Origin: an uncultured Cocleimonas sp.
Lineage (GTDB): Bacteria > Pseudomonadota > Gammaproteobacteria > Thiotrichales > Thiotrichaceae
Direction: 5' to 3'
Length of the DNA stretch: 7,227 nt
Assembly: GCA_938041705.1 (NCBI GenBank)
Contig: CALISP010000073.1
Span: 1-7,227 of the forward strand
Shown here: in pieces, positions 1-6,733 of the stretch
How the letters are laid out: every line of letters begins with the position of its first letter
How positions within the stretch are numbered: the first letter of the stretch is position 1
Notes under the pieces: generated by a model
Databases searched by the model: none
What the model saw: only the letters and a program-made list of their open reading frames with translations
What the model was told of the DNA's origin: nothing
Translations under genes and position numbers: made by a program

Positions 1-3000
1 TGAAGCTAACCAAACTAATGATATTCAATCAAATTCTGATTTAAAAATTGAAGATGATTTACTAGCTAAAAATGAAATGCTTGTCGATTCGTTTACCAAT
101 AAAGACAAAACAACAGATTTAGCCAATTCTAATGAAGAAGAAATTGACCAAAGTATCGCAACTGATAGCGATTTTGAGAGTAGTAGCTTTGAAAATGATT
201 TCAATAATATTATTAACAAATTAATTTCAACTACTACACCGACAACAGATATATTTTCTGCAAATGATAAACTCATAAAGGAATTAGATAATTTAATCCT
301 ACTAACTAATGAGTCTTCTTTAAGCGCAATTACCCCTATAGCAGAGTGGTCAAAACGAAATTTACAACTCTTTGAAAAGAACACGACAAGTAAAATAGAG
401 TCATTTGTTAGTACAGGTGAAGTATGGTCTTGGATTAGCCAAATTAAGAATTGTTTAAGTGACAGTAATCCGCATTCTTGCTTAAGTGACTTAACCAATT
501 GCCTAACACATGAAGAATGGGTAGAACCAATCGACACAGGAGAACTTGAAGCACTTTTAATATGTGTTAAATCTGAGCTTGATGGTAAGCAAGACAGTTT
601 CATTAATCCGCAAGAAAATGATGAACAAATAGAAATTCATATATTAACTGATACCGATGCAGTTGACGAATATCCTGAATTACTAGATGAACCGAATCAA
701 ATAGACTCATCTGTTGAGATTGATAATGAAGATATTGAGACAAATCCAGAAATAACTTCAGGTTTCAAAATGACTTGGGATGACGATACGCATCCTGAGT
801 TACTGATGGTTTATCTTGAGGAGACTCCAAGACAGATTAAGGAATTAATACCGTTATTAAATCTTATAAGCGATAAGCAAGCTGATGAAGATCAAAAACA
901 AATCGCTGCTAGGCTATCACATACCATTAAAGGTGGAAGTGCAGTTGTTGGAATTACCGTACTTGCAGAATTAACAAGTCGCTTAGAATCACTGTTAGAT
1001 TATTCTATAAAACACGAAGTATCAGAAGATATCCTCAACCTATTACCAAAAATTGGTAACTGTTTAGAGTCATTGTTAAATGCAGTGCAATTACAAAGTG
1101 AAGAACCTAGTGAATTTTTAGGTATATTCAATACTTTAGATACTTACGTTTCAACCATTGATATGAATGATGTAAGTAACCTTGAGCTCTCTACTCCCGT
1201 GTTGCCAGACTTTATTCAACAACAAAATAACGAATTAAAAGATGTGATCTTGGATGACACGCTTTTCGAAAATGATTCATCAAATAGCACTGATATAATT
1301 GAAAATGACCTTATTGATGATGACCTTATTGATGATGAATTAATTGAACATGATGTTATCGAAAACAGCTTCGTAGATGATATCTCAGCAAATGAAGATT
1401 ATTTAGAATGTGATTTAACCACTGATGCTGATATTCATGAAAATATTATTGAAGAAAATGTTAATAAGCTTGTTAAAGATACTGATAAAGACGTTCAAGT
1501 TGATTCATTAATCAATGTAGATACAAATGAAAAAGAAGATAAGGTCATGCCAACTGAAACATCAGGTTTTCAATTAAATTGGGATGACGACACTCACCCT
1601 GAGCTTTTAATGGTCTATCTTGAAGAAACACCATCACAGATAAATGAACTCGTTCCTTTATTACACAAAATTAGCGAAGGGTCAGCTAATGAAGATGAAA
1701 AACATGTAGCATCACGCATGGCCCATACAATTAAAGGAGCCAGTGCAATTGTAGGAATTACTGCCCTTTCTGAATTTTCATATCGATTAGAAACTTTGTT
1801 AGACCACTCTGTAAAATATCAACTGCCAAAAGAAATTTTGGCTATATTACCAGCAACAGCATTATGCTTAGAGCAAGTATTTGATGCTGTACAGATGCAA
1901 GACAAAGAACCTTCAAATTATTTCTCATTATTTAAACAACTCGATCATTACGTTAGTAACATCGAAGAAAATGATGAGCCTCTTGAATTAACAGCACCAG
2001 TACTTCCTGATTTTATTGTTAATCAAAATAAGAATAGCGAGATAATTGTCGAAGAAGAATCAGTAGAAACAGAAACAATTGAAGTTATAGATACATCAAA
2101 ACAAGAAACAACTCCTGAAAATATAAAACTAGAAGAAGTTGATGTTGAGTTAGATAAAAGTGAAGTAACTGACATTGCAGAATTGGAGAATGAATGTGAA
2201 GTTATACCTCAAGATAACAATCACATTGATACGCAAACTGCACATAATGAATCTACTTTAGAATCTACAGAAATCACTCAAGTTGATGAATCTGAAACTA
2301 AAGAAGAAGTTAAAGATATAATTGTAGAAATAGATAGTATTGTGATGAACTTAATCACTATTAATACAAAATCTAAAAACATTAAATCGAATCTAGATGA
2401 TTACTTAACCGAACTACAACGTTTTGATTTAATTGCAGACATATCGGGTTACCCTGAACTTTCTTTACTCAGTCAATGGTGCCAAACTAATTTAGAGTTA
2501 TTTGCAAATAACAGTAATGATATTACTAATACTTTTGTTAATTCTGGTGAATCTTGGGCTTGGATTGAATTTGTAGGCGCAACACTAAATGAACCTGATG
2601 ATATGTCACATATGTCATCGCTAAGCGTAGAACTAATGCGTGATGATTGGGCACAATCTATAGAAATGAACGATTTGCAGACTGTTTTACTTGCCCTAAG
2701 AAACATCGAAGAATCAAATATAAATATTGATGCAGAATACGTAGTAGAAACTACTAGTGATGAAGTGATTAGCTGGGATAAAGAAGTTCATCCAGAATTA
2801 TTAGCTGTATATTTCAGTGAAACGCCAGATCAAATAAATGAAGTAGCAGAACTGCTACATCTCATCTCTCGAGGTGAATCAAATACAGATGAGAATAAAA
2901 AAGCTGCACGAATAGCACATACCATAAAAGGTGCTAGTGGAGTTGTAGGTTTAAATAAATTAGTCGATTTAACCCATAGTCTTGAAGATATTCTGGATTA

Positions 3001-5149
3001 TTCGGTAAACCATAAAATAACTAACGCTACGGCTGAGCTATTGGCTGAGGCTTCTGATTGCATGGAAGGACTATTCGAATCTATTCAAAATAAGCAAGTT
3101 GCGCCAGAAGAACTGTCTTCAGTATTAAAACGTTTATCTGAGTTTTCAGCTTCATTAGATGATGTTAGTACTTCAGCTAGTGCGATTCTAAATATGAAAT
3201 CAAGTGAAACTAAAAATCAATACTTACCTTCAATTGATATTCTAGATACAGATATTAATATTGACGAAAAAAATAACGCTTCAGAGCAAAAACGTGCTGA
3301 GAAAATAGACATAAACGAAGCAACAATTCGTGTACCAGTTAGCGTCATAGATAAATTAATAAACCTTGCGGGTGAGTTAGTAACAACATCCAGTCAGGTA
3401 AGTGATAATCTCGCTAATACCTTAGCTACCAATAAAACTATTCGTACTCAAGATGAGCGCGTTCATAATATGTTATCCGAACTAACAAACACTATTGTGG
3501 AGCAAGAAAACGATCAACAAAATCTCATATCAAGTCTAGAAAATAGTGATTTTGATTCTTTAGAGATGGATACCTACAACGAACTTCATTCAGTAGTTAG
3601 CCTACTTTCTGAAAGTATTTCAGATGGACAAGAAATTGATCTTACTTTAAATAAACAACTTAGTGAGTTAACCGAAAAACTTCGATCTTTAGACAAACTA
3701 AATAAAGACTTTAGTGAAGTAATTTTAAGTTCTCGAATGGTCTCAATAAATACAATTATTCCTCGTCTTGAAAGAATAGTTCGTCAAACATGTCGCAAAA
3801 CAAGTAAGAAAGCAAAACTTATTGTAACTGGTAAAGATATCAATATCGATACGGATATTTTGAACGGCCTTGTAGATCCTTTATTACATATGTTACGCAA
3901 TTCAATAGATCATGGAATAGAATCTCCAGAAGTAAGAAAAAATAGTGATAAAGATGAAACTGGTTTAATCGAAATCAGCTTTATTCGTGATGGAAATAAC
4001 ATTGTAATGTCATTAAAAGATGACGGTGCAGGTATGGACCCTGAAGTTATTTACCAAAAAGCGATCCATAAAGATCTAATAACAATTGATCAAGCGTTCT
4101 CAAAAAATGACACCTTAAAACTTATCTTACAACCAGGATTTTCTACACAAGAAAATGTCACTGATATTTCAGGTCGTGGTGTTGGTATGGATGTTGTCAA
4201 CAGTTCTGTAGAAAATCTAAAAGGTGCATTGTCAATTGATAGTGAGGTTGGTGAAGGAACTACATTTAATTTAACTATTCCTGTTACATTAATCACTAAT
4301 ACTACATTACTGGTTAAAGTAGCAGATAATACAATCGCTATACCCACTGAAATTATTGAACAGATTCTATATCAAGAAGCTAACTCGGTTATTACACGCG
4401 ATGATACTTTCTTTGTGTTGTATGAAGATCAGGAAATAGAAATTAAATCTCTTTCTAAATTACTTAAATGGCCAACCCAAGAAATTGACTTCACAAAGTC
4501 ATATAATGTACTGATTATTAAGACAGATGAAGATACTCATGCGATTCATATTGATAGCATTTTGTCCTCACGTGAAGTAGTGGTTAAACCATTATCTCCA
4601 TGGGTATCCTCCACAAAAGGAATTATTGGTGCATGTCACTTAACAGATGGCGGTGTAGCTCCTGTAATTCAATTATCTACTGTTCTTAAACAAACCAAAG
4701 CTGAAAGCCATTGGTTGTCTGCCACAGAAAGAGCTCAAGCTAAATTAAGCGCTAAACCAGTAGTGACTCCTAATATATTAGTAGTAGATGATTCATTGAG
4801 TAATCGAAAAGCGCTCAGTTTAATCATTGATAAAACAGACTATGATGTAATCACTGCGGTAGATGGTATGGATGCATTGAGAATCATGAATGAGAATAAA
4901 ATTGACTTAGTCTTTACTGATCTCGAAATGCCTCGTATGAACGGACTAGAGTTAACACAAGCAATTCGTGCATGGAGTGATAAAAGTAAAATACCGATAG
5001 TGATGATTACGTCTCGAACAACAAGTAAACACCGTGAATTAGCTGCCAAGGCAGGTGTTGATGACTACTTAACAAAGCCTGTAGTTACTGAGACTCTAAT
5101 AGAATCAATGGATAGATGGCTTGAAAGTAAGACACTAGCCACTGCATAG
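1..5149 (+). CDS. ChpA/PilL-type hybrid sensor kinase with three Hpt domains, CheA core, CheW domain and receiver (5' partial)
   Basis: This is a cytoplasmic CheA-like histidine kinase, probably the phosphorelay hub of a pilus-type chemotaxis system. The frame is open to base 2, so the true start lies upstream; residues are numbered here from the in-frame ATG at 77. Visible parts: acidic linker (1-41); helical module without phospho-His (42-166); Hpt1 (about 232-345, His282 in HTIKG); Hpt2 (about 500-613, His550); second helical module (752-877); Hpt3 (about 898-1010, His948); dimerisation helices beginning near 1084 (LINLAGELV); HATPase with N-box Asn1275, DDGAGMD at 1315-1321, GRGVGMD at 1366-1372 and GEGTTF at 1392-1397; CheW-like domain (about 1401-1541); receiver (1566-1683) with Asp1571/1572, phospho-acceptor Asp1615, Thr1645 and Lys1667. 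There is no membrane segment and no CheA P2 domain. The linkers are long and rich in Asp, Glu and Asn. Multiple Hpts plus a C-terminal receiver are typical of ChpA/PilL rather than flagellar CheA. The role in pili is inference, since no pil genes are visible. Confidence 0.93.
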   Translation, partial: EANQTNDIQSNSDLKIEDDLLAKNEMLVDSFTNKDKTTDLANSNEEEIDQSIATDSDFESSSFENDFNNIINKLISTTTPTTDIFSANDKLIKELDNLILLTNESSLSAITPIAEWSKRNLQLFEKNTTSKIESFVSTGEVWSWISQIKNCLSDSNPHSCLSDLTNCLTHEEWVEPIDTGELEALLICVKSELDGKQDSFINPQENDEQIEIHILTDTDAVDEYPELLDEPNQIDSSVEIDNEDIETNPEITSGFKMTWDDDTHPELLMVYLEETPRQIKELIPLLNLISDKQADEDQKQIAARLSHTIKGGSAVVGITVLAELTSRLESLLDYSIKHEVSEDILNLLPKIGNCLESLLNAVQLQSEEPSEFLGIFNTLDTYVSTIDMNDVSNLELSTPVLPDFIQQQNNELKDVILDDTLFENDSSNSTDIIENDLIDDDLIDDELIEHDVIENSFVDDISANEDYLECDLTTDADIHENIIEENVNKLVKDTDKDVQVDSLINVDTNEKEDKVMPTETSGFQLNWDDDTHPELLMVYLEETPSQINELVPLLHKISEGSANEDEKHVASRMAHTIKGASAIVGITALSEFSYRLETLLDHSVKYQLPKEILAILPATALCLEQVFDAVQMQDKEPSNYFSLFKQLDHYVSNIEENDEPLELTAPVLPDFIVNQNKNSEIIVEEESVETETIEVIDTSKQETTPENIKLEEVDVELDKSEVTDIAELENECEVIPQDNNHIDTQTAHNESTLESTEITQVDESETKEEVKDIIVEIDSIVMNLITINTKSKNIKSNLDDYLTELQRFDLIADISGYPELSLLSQWCQTNLELFANNSNDITNTFVNSGESWAWIEFVGATLNEPDDMSHMSSLSVELMRDDWAQSIEMNDLQTVLLALRNIEESNINIDAEYVVETTSDEVISWDKEVHPELLAVYFSETPDQINEVAELLHLISRGESNTDENKKAARIAHTIKGASGVVGLNKLVDLTHSLEDILDYSVNHKITNATAELLAEASDCMEGLFESIQNKQVAPEELSSVLKRLSEFSASLDDVSTSASAILNMKSSETKNQYLPSIDILDTDINIDEKNNASEQKRAEKIDINEATIRVPVSVIDKLINLAGELVTTSSQVSDNLANTLATNKTIRTQDERVHNMLSELTNTIVEQENDQQNLISSLENSDFDSLEMDTYNELHSVVSLLSESISDGQEIDLTLNKQLSELTEKLRSLDKLNKDFSEVILSSRMVSINTIIPRLERIVRQTCRKTSKKAKLIVTGKDINIDTDILNGLVDPLLHMLRNSIDHGIESPEVRKNSDKDETGLIEISFIRDGNNIVMSLKDDGAGMDPEVIYQKAIHKDLITIDQAFSKNDTLKLILQPGFSTQENVTDISGRGVGMDVVNSSVENLKGALSIDSEVGEGTTFNLTIPVTLITNTTLLVKVADNTIAIPTEIIEQILYQEANSVITRDDTFFVLYEDQEIEIKSLSKLLKWPTQEIDFTKSYNVLIIKTDEDTHAIHIDSILSSREVVVKPLSPWVSSTKGIIGACHLTDGGVAPVIQLSTVLKQTKAESHWLSATERAQAKLSAKPVVTPNILVVDDSLSNRKALSLIIDKTDYDVITAVDGMDALRIMNENKIDLVFTDLEMPRMNGLELTQAIRAWSDKSKIPIVMITSRTTSKHRELAAKAGVDDYLTKPVVTETLIESMDRWLESKTLATA
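200..574 (+). repeat. First copy of the His-less helical module in the kinase
   Basis: Residues 42-166 form a helical unit that recurs at residues 752-877 (bases 2330-2707). Shared landmarks are W, then NL.LF, then FV.(S/T)GE.W.WI, then an SxL element, a (D/E)(D/E)W box and a final LL segment. Neither copy has the HTIKG phosphorylation motif. Each copy sits just before a true Hpt domain (Hpt1 and Hpt3), which suggests an ancestral module-plus-Hpt unit. ChpA-type proteins are known to carry Hpt-like domains with altered or absent phospho-sites; that this module is a degenerate Hpt is inference. Confidence 0.7.
746..1216 (+). repeat. Hpt1 repeat unit, paralogous to Hpt2
   Basis: Residues 224-380 contain Hpt1 (His282) and its C-terminal extension ending in PVLPDFI. 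By hand alignment about 92 of 157 residues match the Hpt2 unit, with one single-residue gap. The block WDDDTHPELLMVYLEETP is identical in both. In that block about half of the codons differ at synonymous positions, so the match is kept by selection on protein and is not a fresh DNA duplication. Confidence 0.85.
1307..1336 (+). repeat. Two perfect tandem 15-base copies in the acidic linker
   Basis: The 15-mer GACCTTATTGATGAT occurs twice in a row and encodes DLIDD twice (residues 411-420). Degenerate versions follow (ELIEH, DVIEN). It preserves the frame and lies in the linker between Hpt1 and Hpt2, so it can change linker length by whole units. Confidence 0.85.
1550..2017 (+). repeat. Hpt2 repeat unit, paralogous to Hpt1
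   Basis: Residues 492-647 contain Hpt2 (His550 in HTIKGAS) and end in the same PVLPDFI tail as Hpt1. Unlike Hpt1 and Hpt3, this unit is not preceded by the His-less module but by a long acidic linker (about residues 385-490). This suggests that the Hpt1-with-tail segment was duplicated on its own. Confidence 0.85.
2330..2707 (+). repeat. Second copy of the His-less helical module in the kinase
   Basis: Residues 752-877 repeat the pattern of residues 42-166: WCQTNLELF against WSKRNLQLF, FVNSGESWAWI against FVSTGEVWSWI, and RDDW against HEEW. The sequence has diverged strongly outside these landmarks, so the duplication is old. It directly precedes Hpt3. Confidence 0.7.
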
Positions 5150-5150
5150 A

Positions 5151-5171
5151 ATAATTAGCATGCTATATTAT
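5151..5171. other. Hyphenated palindrome just after the kinase gene
   Basis: The perfect 10-base palindrome TAGCATGCTA (5156-5165) is flanked by ATAAT and ATTAT arms with one unpaired T, starting two bases after the kinase stop codon. It is followed by an A-run, not a T-run, so it is not a standard intrinsic terminator. It could be an RNA hairpin that shields the 3' end or a dimeric protein site; nothing in the sequence decides between these. The rest of the gap to the next gene (5172-5287) is AT-rich and shows no confident promoter or terminator. Confidence 0.4.
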
Positions 5172-5286
5172 AAAAAATAGATGATTTGAATATTTATATA
5201 ACATCCCCCTACTTTTCGGCATTTTATACAAATATATTTTAATCATAATTAAGCATCAAAAAGATAAGCAGTTAGTTAAAAATTAA

Positions 5287-5292
5287 GATGGA
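5287..5292 (+). promoter_or_regulatory. Shine-Dalgarno-like site supporting the start at 5300
   Basis: GATGGA lies seven bases before the ATG at 5300. It includes the alternative in-frame ATG at 5288, which itself has only AT-rich sequence (AAAAATTAAG) in front of it. The match to the ribosome-binding consensus is partial, so the choice is moderate. The same arrangement, with a far better match, occurs in the DsrC-like gene of this window. Confidence 0.4.
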
Positions 5293-5299
5293 ACCCAAT

Positions 5300-6163
5300 A
5301 TGAATACTAAAAATAAAATAAGCATACACTTTGCAGGTTTAAACCCTAAAGAAACTGCATTGTTCGATCGTGTAATATCTTTTAATGTAACACATGGCTT
5401 AGAAGCGGATATCATCGAAGATGCAGCTAATGCTGATCTTATTATCTCAAGTTCTGAGTTATTTTCCCATGTTGAAAAATTCAATAAAAGTAAGACACTG
5501 TTAGTTATTACTAACGATGAACATTGTTCTAAAGGGGATTTACAAGTACAACAACCATTGATGATAACTAAGGTGATGAATCTACTAACCGAAGCAATCA
5601 CTATAACCCAAGAGAAAATGAACACAGTAAGAAAAACTCAAGAAACAGGCTTTGTAAACGTAAATATAGAAAGTGTAGATATAACAGCTACTTCAGCTTC
5701 ATCATCAATTGCACCAACTGAATCTATTGAAGTGATAGAGAATGTTACTGATATTAAAAAGCACCATGCGCTAATCATTGATGATAGTGCTGCAATTAGA
5801 AAACAATTAGAACTTGAATTACGGGATGCTGGTATAAGTTCGGATTTTGCTGAATGTGGCGAAGATGCATTAGAGAAAATAAAAGATAATCATTTCGACT
5901 TAGTCTTTCTTGACATAATCATGCCAGGTTTGGATGGGTATGAAACATGCCAAGCAATGCGTTCAAACATTAACTACAAAAAAACACCTATTATCATGTT
6001 GAGCGGAAAAACTTCACCATTAGATGAAGTAAAAGGAGTTATCGCAGGTGCAACGACATATCTTACTAAACCTGTTAAAAGCGATAAATTACAAGAAACG
6101 CTGAATCGTGTTACTAAATGGATAGAAAACTACGCTCCTCCAAAAAAATCAGAAACTGTATAG
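5300..6163 (+). CDS. Response regulator with degenerate N-terminal receiver-like domain and canonical C-terminal receiver
   Basis: This is a 287-residue cytoplasmic protein, or 291 if translation begins at the ATG at 5288. Its C-terminal receiver (about residues 156-278 from the 5300 start) has the full active site: Asp161/Asp162, phospho-acceptor Asp205 in LVFLDIIMPG, Ser235 in MLSG and Lys257 in LTKP. It has no DNA-binding, GGDEF, EAL or HD output domain, so it probably acts by protein contact, like PilG, PilH or CheY. Residues about 6-105 look like an alpha/beta receiver-like fold (ISIHFAGLN, ADLIISS, TLLVITND, QQPLMITKVMNLL) without an acidic pocket or acceptor motif. A linker rich in Ser, Thr and Glu (about 110-150) joins the halves. 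It follows the multi-Hpt kinase on the same strand with no clear terminator between, so co-transcription and phosphotransfer from the kinase are likely inferences. The function of the N-terminal domain is unknown. Confidence 0.88.
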   Translation: MNTKNKISIHFAGLNPKETALFDRVISFNVTHGLEADIIEDAANADLIISSSELFSHVEKFNKSKTLLVITNDEHCSKGDLQVQQPLMITKVMNLLTEAITITQEKMNTVRKTQETGFVNVNIESVDITATSASSSIAPTESIEVIENVTDIKKHHALIIDDSAAIRKQLELELRDAGISSDFAECGEDALEKIKDNHFDLVFLDIIMPGLDGYETCQAMRSNINYKKTPIIMLSGKTSPLDEVKGVIAGATTYLTKPVKSDKLQETLNRVTKWIENYAPPKKSETV

Positions 6164-6182
6164 ATTTATTTACAAAATCTAT
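6160..6182. terminator. Weak AT-rich hairpin between two convergent genes
   Basis: ATAGATTT and AAATCTAT form a perfect 8-base stem around a 7-base loop (ATTTACA). It begins within the stop codon of the response regulator and lies between convergent 3' ends. The stem has a single G-C pair and no long T-run follows on the plus strand. On the minus strand a run of seven T lies about 18 bases beyond. A bidirectional terminator is plausible but weak. Confidence 0.35.
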
Positions 6183-6192
6183 TTAAAACGCT

Positions 6193-6531
6193 TCAATACC
6201 CCCCTTTTCTTGTTGTCGCTGGCAAACCTGCTACTTTTAAGCCTTGTTTGCTGGGGGCTCCAGGAAATAAAGTATATAGGTCTTTTCCTTTTAACTTTTC
6301 ACCCCAATGCTTAGACATATGTTTAGTTATCGCTCGTTCCATGGGTTGATTACCTCCATTGGTAATATATTCGTCACGTAAATAAGAAATCACATCCATA
6401 TGTTTATCGGTAAGTTCAATACCTTCTTCTTTTGCTAGAACCGCACATACTTTTTCATTCCAATCATTCAAGTCTACTAAATAACCTGCATCGGTAATTT
6501 CAATTGAAATGCTATTTACTGTAATTGTCAT
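6193..6531 (-). CDS. DsrC/TusE-family sulfur-relay-like protein lacking both C-terminal cysteines (RspA-like)
   Basis: This is a 112-residue protein of near full family length. Family landmarks are LNDWNEKVCAVLAKEEGIEL (21-40), SYLRDEY (49-55), the Lys/His-rich middle, and the C-terminal block LYTLFPGAPSKQGLKVAGLP (85-104). DsrC carries sulfur on two cysteines of its flexible C-terminal arm, and TusE keeps only the penultimate one. Here the upstream site is Leu98 and the tail ends ATTRKGGY, so both are missing; the only cysteine is Cys29 near the N-terminus. Classical persulfide transfer through the arm is therefore unlikely. Cysteine-free homologues are known as a third group (RspA) thought to be regulatory. 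The start at 6531 is chosen because GGAGG sits five bases before it; the in-frame ATG at 6543 overlaps that site. The gene is divergent from the 63-residue gene and convergent with the response regulator. Confidence 0.9.
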   Translation of the reverse strand: MTITVNSISIEITDAGYLVDLNDWNEKVCAVLAKEEGIELTDKHMDVISYLRDEYITNGGNQPMERAITKHMSKHWGEKLKGKDLYTLFPGAPSKQGLKVAGLPATTRKGGY

Positions 6532-6537
6532 ATTAGC

Positions 6538-6542
6538 CTCCA
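6538..6542 (-). promoter_or_regulatory. Strong ribosome binding site deciding the DsrC-like start
   Basis: On the minus strand the order is ATGGAGGCTAATATG. GGAGG lies five bases before the ATG at 6531, an ideal spacing. The upstream ATG at 6543 is part of the same stretch and has no ribosome binding site of its own, so the extra residues MEAN are unlikely to be translated. Confidence 0.8.
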
Positions 6543-6562
6543 TATAATTTTGTATGTCATTT

Positions 6563-6581
6563 AGCCATATATAAATTGGCT
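6563..6581 (-). promoter_or_regulatory. Inverted repeat near the predicted DsrC-like transcription start
   Basis: AGCCA and TGGCT form a perfect 5-base inverted repeat around 9 bases (half-site centres 14 bases apart). It lies immediately downstream of the TATAAT box at 6587-6592, where transcription would start. This position suits a repressor operator or a short leader hairpin. The arms are short, so chance is a real possibility. Confidence 0.3.
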
Positions 6582-6586
6582 TTTAA

Positions 6587-6592
6587 ATTATA
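6587..6592 (-). promoter_or_regulatory. Putative -10 box for the DsrC-like gene
   Basis: A perfect TATAAT reads on the minus strand about 56 bases before the chosen start codon. No good -35 hexamer lies 16-18 bases upstream; the nearest resemblance, TTGATA, is 22 bases away. The promoter may therefore need an activator, or the box may be chance in AT-rich DNA. Confidence 0.4.
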
Positions 6593-6669
6593 CTTTGACA
6601 TAAGTTTTAAGTGCTATCAAGACACCCTATCCTTAGTAAATAAGAATTAAATCTAACTACTACTCTTAC

Positions 6670-6702
6670 GGGGTATACCTTGCTTAATCCACCAGGGGTA
6701 TA
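6670..6702. promoter_or_regulatory. Two GGGGTATA copies 25 bases apart upstream of the 63-residue gene
   Basis: GGGGTATA occurs at 6670-6677 and 6695-6702. The copies extend to similar 13-mers, GGGGTATACCTTG and GGGGTATATTTTG, with 11 of 13 matches. The first copy contains the 8-base palindrome GGTATACC. The G-runs stand out from AT-rich surroundings. The second copy ends about 20 bases before the ribosome binding site, so it probably lies in the core promoter, where TATATT or TATTTT could serve as the -10. A paired regulator site is inference. Confidence 0.4.
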
Positions 6703-6724
6703 TTTTGTTACTATTTAAATATAT

Positions 6725-6728
6725 GGAG
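6725..6728 (+). promoter_or_regulatory. Ribosome binding site for the 63-residue gene
   Basis: GGAG lies five bases before the ATG at 6734. This supports the small frame as a translated gene and fixes its start. Confidence 0.7.
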
Positions 6729-6733
6729 ATTCC

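Noticed and set aside
77..79. ATG at 77 as the start of the kinase gene
   Set aside because: The frame stays open to base 2 with the same acidic linker composition, there is no ribosome binding site in front, and the protein would begin in mid-linker. The gene is simply cut by the window edge.
25..603. A 192-codon open frame on the minus strand opposite the kinase N-terminus
   Set aside because: Its product is a Ser/Leu-rich shadow of AT-rich coding DNA, while the plus strand carries a conserved repeated module there. The shorter minus frames at 2473-2706, 4090-4347, 4840-5049 and 5272-5625 are rejected for the same reason.
6193..6210. Possible frameshift in the G-run at the end of the DsrC-like gene hiding the usual C-terminal cysteine
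   Set aside because: Reading the minus strand with one G fewer or one more gives no cysteine near the end, so a simple homopolymer error does not restore the canonical tail. The upstream cysteine position is also lost, well before the run.
6595..6600. Consensus -35 TTGACA on the plus strand as a promoter for the 63-residue gene
   Set aside because: No -10-like hexamer lies 16-18 bases downstream (CAAGAC at 17), and it would leave a leader of more than 100 bases.
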